Source of the DNA: Bos javanicus
Lineage: Eukaryota; Chordata; Mammalia; Artiodactyla; Bovidae
Assembly (NCBI RefSeq): GCF_032452875.1
Contig: NC_083878.1
Span: 56,897,378 to 56,961,377, forward strand
DNA length: 64,000 bases
Direction of reading: 5' to 3'
In this document: positions 1 to 10,084 of the stretch, in pieces
Position numbering within the stretch: position 1 is the first letter of the stretch
Layout of the letters: each line of letters begins with the position of its first letter
Program-made: the position numbers and the translations under genes
The notes under the pieces: generated by a model
The model's database searches: none
The model's input: the letters and a program-made list of their open reading frames with translations, nothing else
What the model was told of the DNA's origin: nothing

Positions 1-383
1 CATTCCCTAGAGCTTCTTCAAACTCATGTCCATTGAGTCGATGATGCCTTCCAATCATCTTATCCTCTGTCACCCCCTCCTCCTCTTGCCCTCAATCTTT
101 TCCAGCATCAGGGTCTTTTCCACTGGGTCAGCTCTTCACAACAGGTGGCCAAATTATTGAAGCTTCAGCATCAGTCTTTCCAATGAATATTCAGGGTTGA
201 TTTCCCTTAGTATTGACTGGTTTGATCTTGCTGTCCAAGGGGCTCTAAAGAATCTTCTCCAGCACCACAATTTGAAAGCATGAATTTTTCAGTGCTCAGC
301 CTTCTTTATGGTCCAATTCTCACATCCAAGCATGGCTACTGGAAAGACCATAGCTTTGACTATACGGACCATTGTCAATACTG
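1..383 (-). mobile_element. BovB LINE fragment (3' part, cut by window edge)
   Basis: This is minus-strand BovB sequence from the C-terminal coding end towards the middle of the element. It aligns by eye with the same stretch in the copies at 24.9, 25.7, 38.8 and 62.0 kb (landmarks: the block around 55-110 and the 'tctcacatccaagcatg' block near 318). The 3' tail lies outside the window. The match fades after about 383, which is the 5' truncation point. Many substitutions and no intact reading frame; a dead copy. Confidence 0.88.
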
Positions 384-463
384 CAATATGAAATAAAATT
401 TTTAAAAAGTCACTCCCTGGGGATCATTTGCAGAGGAGACAGCAATGTGGTGGAAACATAAAA

Positions 464-465
<2 letters not shown>

Positions 466-495
<30 letters not shown>
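466..495. repeat. (GCT)10 microsatellite, SINE tail
   Basis: Ten uninterrupted GCT units are followed by ACT GCT. This is the (AGC)n tail of the minus-strand Bov-A2 next to it and the longest such tail in the window, so probably length-variable. The apparent poly-Ala or poly-Ser reading frames across it are by-products. Confidence 0.9.
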
Positions 496-760
496 ACTGC
501 TAAGTCGCTTCAGTTGTGTCCGACTCTGTGTGACCCCATAGATGGCAGCCCACCAGGCTCTGCTGTCCCTGGGATTCTCCAGGCAAGAACACTGGAGTGG
601 GTTGCCATTTCCTTCTCCAATGCATGAAAGTGAAAAAATAAAGTGAAGTCGCTCAGTCGTGTCCAACTCCTAGCGACCCCATGGACTGTAGCCCACCAGG
701 CTCCTCCGTCCATGGGATTTTCCAGGCAAGAGCACTGGAGTGGGTTGCCATTGCCTTCTC
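469..760 (-). mobile_element. Bov-A2 SINE, complete dimer
   Basis: Two Bov-A units in minus orientation: (GCT)n tail, then the unit with 'gtgtccgactctgtgtgac', then a second unit ending 'ttgccttctc'. Both ends carry the same 12-bp duplication CATAAAAATGCT (457-468 and 761-772), so this is one clean retrotransposition event. The linker reads gaaaaaataaagtgaag and the second unit has cctagcgacccc, a variant shared with the copy at 13312-13588. Non-coding; its frames give spurious 60-80 residue ORFs. Confidence 0.95.
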
Positions 761-772
761 CATAAAAATGCT

Positions 773-1129
773 ATGGTTTTTTCAAAGAAAATACAGTTGT
801 GTTAATTTCACCACTGAAGCATATTTACAACTTAAGCATCTTAAGACTAACATCCATTGATAAGTAGACATTTACAGAGCACAAAATCTGGAGTTCAAAA
901 ATTAATAAAGTACAGCCTTTATCTTGGGCTTATTGTGTCAAGGGGAGATGGACACTTAGATTATTTCCATTTGAATAAATTCTGTAGTAGATATAATGGA
1001 AATAAAAACAAAGAATTAGATGATTAAGTCTATGAGCATTAATTTTCTCATCTTTACAGAAGGGCTCAGAATTGCTCCAAATGATCACTCTGATGATAAC
1101 ATGAAGCAATAAGTGTAAAGTGCAGAGTG
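773..1129. other. Unannotated AT-rich stretch
   Basis: No repeat family, gene or RNA recognised here. Confidence 0.5.
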
Positions 1130-1325
1130 TAGGGCTTGGAACCTGAGTTTTTTCATCTGTAAAGTAATGGTTTTGTCATCTGTGAAATGATCTTGCTTCC
1201 TGAATTGGAGTGAAGATTGAGTGAGCCAATGTGTATAAAGCATTTAGCACATTGCTTAGCACATGTCAACCTCTCAAAATTGTTAGCTATTGATCTTGAT
1301 ACTGCTGTTGTTATTTTCATGGTGC
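1130..1325 (+). mobile_element. MIR SINE relic
   Basis: The order of conserved MIR blocks is present: 'tttttcatctgtaaagt', a divergent middle, 'gtataaagcatttagcacattgcttagcacat', then 'tgttagctattg' and a TTATT-rich end. Heavy divergence agrees with an element older than the placental radiation. Identified by eye from the known MIR core and 3' text. Confidence 0.7.
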
Positions 1326-2865
1326 AAATGCATGGAAGGCAATTCAGCATGTGGCACATTTGTGGGGTGGCTGAAAGGTTGTCAATGCAGTCTTCCCAGA
1401 AAAGATGATACCTGAGATGAGTCATGAAGAATAGTCATGAAGTCTGACAAGAGGAAAAGATGGGGGGAAAGGGCATTTTAGTGCATTTGGTTCTTCCACA
1501 CAACTTAATACTAGTAAGCTTTACATATTTTTTTTTATCCCTAACTGTTGAGCTCATGGGTGAGTCACCAGGACAGGCCTTTAGAATGTCACACAGCTTT
1601 GCTGCTGTGAACACTGTGTGTAAGTGTGTGCACATAATGTGCTTAAAGTTAGAAAACTGGAATTTAAAAAAAAATTTAAGTGAAAGGTATTAAAAATAGA
1701 AAAAGAAAAAGAAAGTGAGAATATGCTTTAATTAAAGATTTGAGTTATCAAGTACAGAAACTCACCTCAGTTAGTTCAAATAAAGAAGTGTATACTATGA
1801 GGAAGTAAAATATAGTCAACATGAAGAATCCAAGAAGGATTCATAGCACATTCATATCGGAATAAAAGGCCTGTGTTTTTAAAGTAGTTGGTGTTCCATG
1901 ACATTTAGCCAGAGCTACATTGAAGATTGCATAGATTTTCACAATCCAGTTCTATCTGTCTTATGTATTTCCTGCAATTGTTCAAAGATTCTGCTACACT
2001 ATGTCTTGGTATTCTTTCATCCGTTGGTGACACTTTCTATTTTAGTATCATTATGAGTTTTAGATGGTATTTTTGTGAGATATTAGGAGAGAATGAATTT
2101 GGGGACTGTTAGCAATTTGCCAAATTAAAAAACAAAAGCAAAACAACTTTCCTGGGACTTTTTAAACCTTCAGTTAATGCTTATTTTATTGGCTGTGTTA
2201 TATATAAGTTTATTTATGATTAGCCATGCAACTTCAGTGTAGCCGCAGAACAGGCAAACCTAATCAATTCCATCTAATTTGGTGGAGGAGGAGGAGTGAC
2301 CTGCTTTCTTTTTTCAATAACTCAACCATGGAGAGAATAATGACAAGAATCTTCTCTCTTACTTAAAGGTAGTTCAAAGGCTGATCATTCTTTATCGTTA
2401 TTAATTGCTATGAGAAAAAAACAAATGCTAAATCACAGGCTATAACTCAGAAGAGTCATGGCAATGGTCATATGCATACTGTGCAGCCTGTGTCCATTGA
2501 TCCCCAAACCTGGCAAGGGACCTCAGCTGCCCAATTCTGGCCTAAAAGAAAGAAAGGTACATAGGTTTGTGTCAGTAGTGATGTGTGTTGTTGGGGAATT
2601 GGGGGAGATGACTGTCTCTCTGATCTCAGAGTGCATGGTCTTAGGAGGGATGACCTAAGGACTCTTTCAGCTAATGTGCCCATTTCACATGGGAAAAATA
2701 CCATTTTTCAGAAAATGGTAAGCCATTTTTTCAGAAAATGAGATTTCCATTTTTACATCTAGATTTAGATTACCCCTAGAAATCGACCAAAAAGTCATTT
2801 CCTGTCATTGCATGTGATTACTGGAAATATTTGTTCCCCACCTGAGCTAATATTAGGACCTCAAT
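1326..2865. other. Mostly unannotated; possible L2 trace
   Basis: About 1360-1490 has wording like antisense L2 (gatgagtcatgaagaata ... ggggaaagggcatttta), too worn to assign firmly. At 2701-2745 the block CCATTTTTCAGAAAATG occurs twice about 25 bp apart, each copy partly self-complementary. ORFs of 61-78 codons here overlap on both strands and look random. Confidence 0.4.
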
Positions 2866-2875
2866 AGATATTTAT

Positions 2876-3094
2876 TGGCTTCCCAGGTAACTGGGTGGTC
2901 AAAGAACCCACCTGCCAATGCAAGGAGTTGCAAGAGATGAGGATTCGACCCCTAGGTCAGGAAGATCCCCTGAAGGAGAAAATGGCAACCCACTCCAGTA
3001 TTCTTGCCTGGAGAATCCAATGGATTAAGGAGCATGACAAACTACAGTCCACAGGGTCGAAAAGAGTCAGGCACTGCTGAGTACACATGTCACA
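2876..3094 (+). mobile_element. Bov-tA SINE
   Basis: A tRNA-Glu-like head (ggcttcccaggtaactgggtgg, with a B-box-like gattcgacccc) is fused to one Bov-A unit (ccactccagtattcttgcctgg ... agagtcaggcac). The 10-bp duplication AGATATTTAT flanks it exactly (2866-2875 and 3095-3104). Fixed, non-coding copy. Confidence 0.93.
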
Positions 3095-3104
3095 GATATT
3101 TATC

Positions 3105-5230
3105 ATATATATGAATCACAGCAAAGTGGGGGCTCAATCATTCTCAATTAATTCTCTCCATTTTTTCCTTCATTCTGGAGAGTATCATGACCTCCCATAG
3201 TCTTTTGGATAAAAAGATAGACTAAATGGATGCTCAACTAGCTATGGGACCAAGATTGTGGATTTTTTAGCAAGCAAATCAGCCAAGAACTTTTCACAGA
3301 ATGCTACCTTGGCAATTTACTCCTCATGATAGTTCCTTTTACCTCCTTTCCTTCATTCACAAGTGTCTGGCAGTCACATTTATTCTTCTCCTTGTTCTTA
3401 TACTTATTCCTTCAAAAGTTACTGAAGATTTTCCTGAACTGGAGGGTAGATCATGAAGTGTCCATAAGCTACTTCCGAGAAAAGGGAACCTAAGTAGTAG
3501 TTTGTGTACTATGTAGACCTATCATAGCCTTTTCCTAAATGTGTTATGGGCCAAGGAGCAAATCTCATTCTGATTCTTTCTACTTTTCCAGAATCCAGGG
3601 ATAGTTAGGAGGACCTCAGGGAAATGTGGGACTACTTGAAATTTTGCTTTAGAATATCACAATGATAGGTATTTAAATCCTCAAATATAGTTGTTTTTTT
3701 TTTTTTCTGTCTTCACTCTCAGTCCAGGCAGTTTCCCAGTTCTAAAAACTGATATGACCTGCTCTCACTTAAGAGAAAAAATGAGAATTTTAAGAGTAAT
3801 AAACATATTTGATGAAAATAAATATAAATATTTTAATGCTGTGTGTTAACATTAGCTTTCATGAATCATCTGTTTCATGTAAATATGGTTAATATTTGCT
3901 AAAAGCAACCTTCTGTGTTGGTGGTCCTCTTTGTGACATGCTGAGAAGGATTGGAGTTCTTTCACTGAAGTTTTGGTTTCTCTGACCAGCTATCATGTTT
4001 CTCTGCATAGTTGCAGTGATGGGAAAGTCATATGATCTGTGTGCTTGTGGGAAACATCACTTCTAGCTTTAATTCAAGGGAGAAACTGAACACAGTGATG
4101 CTTTATGTGAAAAATAATTAAACATGTCCAATATTAGCATTAGGTCCAGAAAAGCAATGTACTACCTGGTTTTTCCCATTTTCTATTGTAGTCTACATGC
4201 AGAGTCACTCTAGCTGCCACTCAGCCCTGGGACAACCAATTTCATGAGTTTTTTCTGCAGTTTTTTTTTTTGTTGTTGTTGTTTTGTTTTGTTTTTTACA
4301 TTGGAGGTATTTAAATGACCATGTGATAGCTTATAAACTCCAATCCTGAATGCTTTAATTAGAAAACTCAGCACAACAAAATATAATGCAACCTTTAAAT
4401 GTCAATCCATACCTCTAAATAAATGTTAACAGTAAAATCATAGATTGTCTTACAAATACAGACAAGGAACAGAGGTTCCTTAATACTTTGCTATAGTTAA
4501 GAAGACTTTGGGCTCAAAGAAGGGAAAATAATAAAGGACTTAGGGTTTGGAGTAGAAGCTACTTGTCAGGCATAATGCAAGTGATATACACATATATTAA
4601 ACTGTCTTATGGGTTAGATATTGGATTTTATGAAACAGGCATAATTTTCTACTAGAGCTAAGAAAGTAGACAAATAGACAACTTATCCAAAGTACAATGT
4701 GTTGAAAATTTGGTTTTTCATGTTTCTTACAAGGAAGAGTCACTGCTTGACCATCCAGGAGCTTTAAATTTCTTCTTGTATAAAGAGCAAAATTTTTCTT
4801 CAATTTTACACATTGTACAATACCAAATAGTAGATTCAATAGCAGACTCAGTGTAACATCTACAGTGCCAAATTCCCTTTTGCTTTTCTTGGAGGAGAAT
4901 TTAATAATTTTGCCAATGGACATGAACCCTGTTATGCTGGTAAGCTGGAATAGAATGAAACCAGATCAGAATTTTGTGAGACAGCATAGATGTGATCCCA
5001 TAAATGCTGACTCATAACTCATTCATCGATATTGTGTTTAGGGCCTTCAATTAACCTGCTCTACAAATTTCTAGATTTTGTCACTATCAGCACCTCCTTT
5101 CTCTCTTAAATGTTTCCCCATACCTTCCTTTTTGATATTATGACTTCAGAAGCATACAGTGGTTCTTCAGAATTGCAACAGACAAAAGTAAGCAAAGAAG
5201 GCAGCAAACTAAGCTAAGCTCTTAGGTGTA
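3105..5230. other. Unannotated AT-rich stretch
   Basis: T/GTT-rich low complexity at 4259-4298. A minus-strand ORF of 108 codons at 4597-4923 has no recognisable domain and sits in AT-rich DNA. I see no gene or named repeat. Confidence 0.45.
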
Positions 5231-5244
5231 TACATTAGTCTTTA

Positions 5245-5601
5245 AAAAAAATTTTTTTTTTATTTTTTAATTTTTATTTATTTATTTTTTAAATTTTATT
5301 TTATTTTTAAACTTTACAAATTGTATTAGTTTTGCCAAATATCAAAATGAATCCATCACAGGTATACATGTGTTCCCCATCCTGAACCCTCCTCCCTTCT
5401 CCCTCTCCATACCATCCCTCTGGGTTGTCCCAGTGCACTAGCCCCAAGCATCCAGTATCATGCATCGAACCTGGACTGGAAACTCGTTTCATACATGATC
5501 AGTCAGAATGGCTGCGATCCAAAAGTCTACAAGCAATAAATGCTGGAGAGGGTGTGGAGAAAAGGGAACCCTCTTACACTGTTGGTGGGAATGCAAACTA
5601 G
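5245..5601 (-). mobile_element. 5'-inverted (twin-primed) bovine L1
   Basis: From the left: a T-rich tract (poly(A) of a minus-strand insert), then bovine L1 3'-UTR in minus orientation up to about 5498 (landmarks 'ttttgccaaatatcaaaatg' and 'catccagtatcatgcatcg'). Then L1 ORF2 text in plus orientation (gtcagaatggctgcgatcc ... gtgggaatgcaaacta). The 14-bp duplication TACATTAGTCTTTA lies on both sides (5231-5244 and 5602-5615). One insertion with its 5' part inverted fits twin priming. A short A run between the left duplication and the T tract is unexplained. Confidence 0.9.
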
Positions 5602-5615
5602 TACATTAGTCTTTA

Positions 5616-6774
5616 GAGTTCTATAGAAGGTACAATTCTAAAAAAGTCCCTCAAAATTTCAAGCCTTTAAATCCACAAAGACCATGAGTGTGTTATATAT
5701 TTCTCCCATGATTGTGTTATGCTGTAGGTCAAAGTTGTCCTTTAAAAATATAGATTATCCAGATTTGCCTAATCTACTCACATGAGCTCATAAAAACAGA
5801 TGAGTTGCTCTGAATAGTGGGGGGAAAGAAAAGCAGAAGAAATCAAAGATACTGGAAGCATTAGAAGGATTCAATACCCTATTGATGAAATGAGATAGGT
5901 AGAATCATATGAGAAGGAATGCAGGTGGCTGGAAGCTGAGAATGGTTGACTGATGGCTGCTCCAGCAAGAAACTGGGAATCTCAAACCTATACCCATAAA
6001 GAACTGGATTCTGTCAACGACTTAAATGTACTTGAAAGCAGATTCTTCCTGATGTCTCCAGATAAAAGTCCAGCCAGCTAACCTTTAATTTAGAACTTGT
6101 CATAATTAAGCTGAGAACTGTTAGGGAAATTAAATGAATAGTCTTATTTAGGCTTCAGAGACAAAGCAAAGCAGGCCTCTGACTTTGCTTCTAACCTGCC
6201 TGGACACTGCCCTGACTGGGAGTGACTGTCTGCTGTCATTCCAAGACTTGCAGTACCATAGGTAAGATGGGGGAGAAATCTTGAAATTGTTAAGACTCTG
6301 GAGGGGGCCTGGCCAACCAAGCTCCAGGCTTAACCACATTCCAAGTTATTCCAACCACATTCCAACCACATTCCACAACAAAACAAACAGCATTAATATG
6401 AAATCAGAGCTGCAATTTGGTCACAGATTGATGATGATATCAGTTTCCTTCTGTCCTGGGATTATAAACAGGAACCTTGAACTGCAATCTTTGGTCTCAC
6501 CCATGGAGTGGACACGCTGCCTGGGACCCTTTCGCAGTTGGGACTCTAGATGTGCTGTGACACGGGACTTCCCAGCACTGTTTAAGTCTAGTTGTTAGTC
6601 AAAACCCAATTTGGTGATGTATTCTCTGCTCTTTCTATTTTTCTTTTCTGTTAATGTTAGTATGTTGAAAGTAAGCTAGATAATTCACTAATAAATATTT
6701 ATATTATTTATTTGTATATAACACTAGGCTTATTTTGTTAACAAATCCTTTGAACCTGAGATGAAAGTGAAAAC
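5616..6774. other. Unannotated; possible worn LTR-like region
   Basis: No family recognised. 6331-6376 holds short repeats of the word AACCACATTCC. 6119-6600 is richer in C/G than its surroundings, begins tgttagggaaatt and contains 'gggattataaacagg', which could be a TATA-containing LTR, but I cannot name it. The 105-codon ORF at 6281-6598 has no recognised domain. Confidence 0.35.
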
Positions 6775-6867
6775 TTCTGGCTAAACAAGAACCCAGTTGA
6801 GCCTGCTAGACATTTAACCAACAGAACTGTGAGCTAATATATGGCTGTATTTTTTAAGCCACTAAGT
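6775..6867 (+). mobile_element. MLT1-type (ERVL-MaLR) LTR 3' fragment
   Basis: The text 'agaactgtgagctaatata' followed by 'ttttttaagccactaagtt' is the typical sense 3' end of MLT1 LTRs. It stops where the next Bov-tA begins. A few bases after that SINE (gtcacaatagtcaaatg) may be the last part of the LTR. Confidence 0.6.
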
Positions 6868-6868
6868 T

Positions 6869-7060
6869 GGGCTTCCTTGGTGTTTCAGTGGTAAAGAATC
6901 CACTTGCAGTGAAGGAGACATGAGTATGACAGAGACATGGGTTTGGTGGAGATGTGGGTTCTATTCTTGCATAGGGAAGATCCCCTGGAGAAGGACAGCC
7001 CACTCCAGTATCATTGCCTGGGAAATCCCATGGGCAGAGGAGCCTGGTGGGTCACAATAG
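6869..7060 (+). mobile_element. Bov-tA SINE, diverged
   Basis: The head 'gggcttccttggtgtttcag' is followed by a stretch with a local duplication of 'agagacatg', then the Bov-A unit (gaagatcccctggagaagg ... gcagaggagcctggtggg). It ends early compared with full copies. It appears inserted in the MLT1 fragment to its left. Confidence 0.82.
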
Positions 7061-7473
7061 TCAAATGCTACTTACCAACCAAACCACCACCACCATCAAG
7101 TGCTAATATATTAAGCAGCAAAAGAAAACAAGTACAAATTATTTTTTTTTCCAACTCTGAATAGCTGGACTAGTTTTATCCTTCAAGTCTTTGACCCTGC
7201 AACTAAAGAGATATCTACCAGTTGTATTTAATTTTATCATTCTATTCATTTTAGCAGAGTACTTAGTATAATGTCAGTCTATAATAATTATATTTCCTAG
7301 CTTGTCTTTTGACTGCTTTCTGAAAAATCTGTGTAGATAAGATTTTTTTTCTTGCTATATACCTGAACCTAGTATATAGTAAGACTAGCCTTTATTAGCT
7401 GAACTGAGTAAGTAAATATTGGTTGCAGTGATTTGACATCTACCATAAATTAGCTGGCTTAAGTAAACTGATA

Positions 7474-7700
7474 GAGAAGGCAATGGCACCCCACTCCAGT
7501 ACTCTTGCCTGGAAAATCCCATGGGCAGAGGAGCCTGGTGGGCTGCAGTCCATGGGATCCCTAAGAGTTGGACACGACTGATCGACTTCACTTTCACTTT
7601 TCACTTTCGTGCATTGGAGAAGGAAATGGCAACCCCCTCCAGTGTTCTTGCCTGGAGAATCCCAGGGATGGGGCAGGCTGGTGGGCTGCCATCTATTGGA
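7474..7700 (+). mobile_element. Bov-A2 SINE, 3' end missing
   Basis: Starts at the canonical gagaaggcaatggcacccc and runs through both Bov-A units to 'gtgggctgccatctattgg'. It then loses similarity about 50 bp before the usual (AGC)n tail. Ten unmatched bases later the ERV1-type LTR starts. Loss of the 3' end is not normal for a SINE, so a later deletion is likely. Confidence 0.88.
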
Positions 7701-7710
7701 ACAGTGGCTT

Positions 7711-8191
7711 TGTTAGGGGAAGCACACTGATTGAAACCGCCCATCCTGGCCAGGCACCATAGTAACCATTTGCATGAGCTGTTTTATGACAGGACGTCCT
7801 GCTAAGGAACATGAAACTAATAAGCCACCACCAACTAGAAGAGTTCGGAAAAGGTCAAAAAGAGACACCACATGTCCGACCACCTCCCAGAATCCTTCTC
7901 TCCAGCACCCATCTTGGCTGAACAAGGCGTGCACCACCAAGGAGGACTCTGAGTCAGAATGATTGGCTAAGGACAACCCGGAAACTAATCCCATCACCAT
8001 AAAACCCAAGACTGCAAGCCATGTGGCAGAGCTATTCTGGGTTCCCTTACCCTACTGCTTTCTACCCGGATGCCCTTTCCCAATAAATTCTCTTGCTTTG
8101 TCAACAGATGTGTCTTCTCGGACAATTCATTTCCGAGTGTTAGACAAGAGCCCAGTTTCGGGCCCTGGAAGGGGTCCCCTTTCCTGCAAAA
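7711..8191 (+). mobile_element. Solo LTR, ERV1 (gammaretrovirus-like) class
   Basis: The element begins TGTTAGGGGAAGC and ends in a region 'ccctttcctgcaaaa'. It contains a CATAAAAC TATA-like box near 8000 and a polyadenylation signal AATAAA at 8082-8087, in the order U3-R-U5 expected for a plus-strand LTR. GCTT stands on both sides (7707-7710 and 8192-8195), matching the 4-bp target duplication of gammaretroviruses if the last bases have mutated from CA. No internal viral genes or second LTR are present, so this is a solo LTR left by LTR-LTR recombination. It resembles the bovine BTLTR1 type; the name is from memory. ORFs crossing it are not viral genes. Confidence 0.82.
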
Positions 8192-8371
8192 GCTTCACTA
8201 ACATAAATTGCATTGAAATAGTAATTTAGATACTTTAAAATGTTTTGGCAATTAAGTAAATTTCTAAAACCAATTGTCATTTCCATGTCTTTTAATTTGT
8301 AAGATTATTTTTTTTTCTTTTCATTACCATTCACTACTTTATCCTGTAAGTAATTTGTGTATATGTGTGTA

Positions 8372-8573
8372 TTCTGTCGTGTCTGACTCTTTGTGATCCC
8401 ATGAACTGTAACATACCTGGCTCCTCTGTCTATAGAGTTTTCTTGGAAGAATACTGGAGTGTGTTGCTATTTCCTCCTTCAGGGGATCTTCTTGACCCAG
8501 GGATCAAAGCTATGTCTCGGGTGTCTCCTGCATTGCAGGCAGATGCTTTACTCCTGAGACACCAGGGAAATTC
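8372..8573 (-). mobile_element. Bov-tA SINE
   Basis: Minus orientation: Bov-A unit first (tgtcgtgtctgactctttgtg), then the tRNA-like head in reverse (ctgcattgcaggcagatgc ... accagggaaattc). A TG-rich tract precedes it on the tail side. Confidence 0.88.
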
Positions 8574-9520
8574 AAAGCTATAACCTAATATTTGCTTTTA
8601 TTTATGTATAAGCAGTGCTTTCTAATTTTTCTTTTTGCTACTCCACTCTATTAGATACATAAGAAGCCAGAAAGCACGTTTTGTGGCTAAGAAAAATGGA
8701 GAAACATAAAAAGAGATGCTTATATCAGAAATGGAACATTGGACTGTATGTAGGGTAGTGTTCAGAGAGAAAGTATACTTGAGTAATTGGCTTTAAAACA
8801 TGTAAAATTATACAAATTTGTGTTTGAAACAAGATGAAAATTCTAAACCAAATAATAGTATGCTATGTCTTCTAGACTGGCTATATAAAGGTCACAGGCA
8901 GGACAAACATAAACTCAGTTAATAGTGGGATTAATTAGGCAGGTACTGAAAGCTGAATGCCAGAGTGATGTCTATGCCTAGAAATCAGGAATATAATGAG
9001 GTATACAATAATAAGAACAGAGGAAAAATGAAGGGATCTTTTACATGAAAAAAAAAAAAAGAGTTTTCATGAAGAGTCCAAAGGCAACTAGGAATTGTGA
9101 ATAAATATTTGAACTCACTCTCCATTTGATATCTGCACTGTGAATCAATGAGACTGCTTTCTGCATGAACAATGTGTCACTGGCTAAGAAATGATCTGAA
9201 TAAGGCCCATACAGCACTCAGATAGCTTGTTCAAGAAATCACTTTGGAAATCTTCCTGGGAATATGAACTAGTATCGATAAAACCACTGTCAGCTATGGT
9301 GGATAAACCAACTTTGAATATTGCATAAAAGAGTCATCTCAAGTAGAACAATTGCTCTGTCTCTTCCACTCACTTCCTGAAACCCTTGACCTTAATCTTT
9401 CTCTCTATGAAATTATTCTCCAATTCCAAAAACACCTCAGTCTTCTTATCTCCATATTTTTTCACTGGCTATTCCTACTACCTAGAATGCTCTTTTACCT
9501 AGTCTACAATCATATAATAC
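8574..9520. other. Unannotated AT-rich stretch
   Basis: No gene or repeat family recognised; a run of A lies near 9048. Confidence 0.5.
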
Positions 9521-9521
9521 A

Positions 9522-9749
9522 GCTGCTGCTGCTGCTGCTAAGTCACTTCAGTCGTGTCCAACTGTGTGCGACCCCATAGACGGCAGCCCACCAGGCTCCC
9601 CCATCCCTGGGATTCTCCAGGCAAGAACACTGGAGTGGGTTGCCATTGCCTTCTCCAATGCACGAAAGTGAAAAGTGAAAGTTAAATTGCTCAGTCGTGT
9701 CCGACTCTTTGCGACCCCATGGACTGCAGCCCACCAGGCTCCTCTGTCT
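9522..9749 (-). mobile_element. Bov-A2 SINE, 5' truncated
   Basis: (GCT)n tail, then one complete and one partial Bov-A unit in minus orientation, ending at 'ctcctctgtc'. It lies 33 bp from an oppositely oriented Bov-A2, forming an inverted pair. Confidence 0.93.
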
Positions 9750-9782
9750 AGTTTGGCATTAGAAAGGCCTAGTTGTAATACC

Positions 9783-10058
9783 ACAGAGAAGGTAATGGCA
9801 CCCCATTCCAGTACTCTTGCTTGGAAAATCCCATGGACAGAGGAGCCTGTTAGGCTGCAATCCATGGGGTCGCTAAGAGTCAGACACGACTGAGCGACTT
9901 CACTTTCACTTTTCACTTTCGTGCATTGGAGAAGGAAATGGCAACCCACTCCAGTGTTCTTGCCTGGAGAATCCCAGGGTCGGGGGAGCCTGGTGGGCTG
10001 CCGTCTATGGGGTCACACAGAGTCGGACACGACTGAAGTGACTTAGCATAGCATAGCA
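9783..10058 (+). mobile_element. Bov-A2 SINE, complete, AGCAT tail
   Basis: Begins gagaaggtaatggcacccc and ends gactgaagtgacttagcatagcata, so the tail is (AGCAT)n instead of (AGC)n. The 13-bp duplication TAGTTGTAATACC flanks it exactly (9770-9782 and 10059-10071). Confidence 0.95.
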
Positions 10059-10084
10059 TAGTTGTAATACCCATTTAATCATTT

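Noticed and set aside
424..713. ORFs with poly-Ser or poly-Ala and 'GVARSWTRLS'-like text
   Set aside because: Translations of Bov-A2 SINE and its (GCT)n tail. The same peptides recur at every SINE copy on the same relative strand.
2876..3094. tRNA gene
   Set aside because: The tRNA-like part belongs to the Bov-tA SINE head; no complete cloverleaf with a conserved anticodon arm and acceptor stem can be formed.
7713..8229. ORFs of 62-98 codons within the LTR
   Set aside because: LTRs do not usually code; the frames lie on both strands across U3-R-U5 landmarks, and no gag, pol or env text is present.
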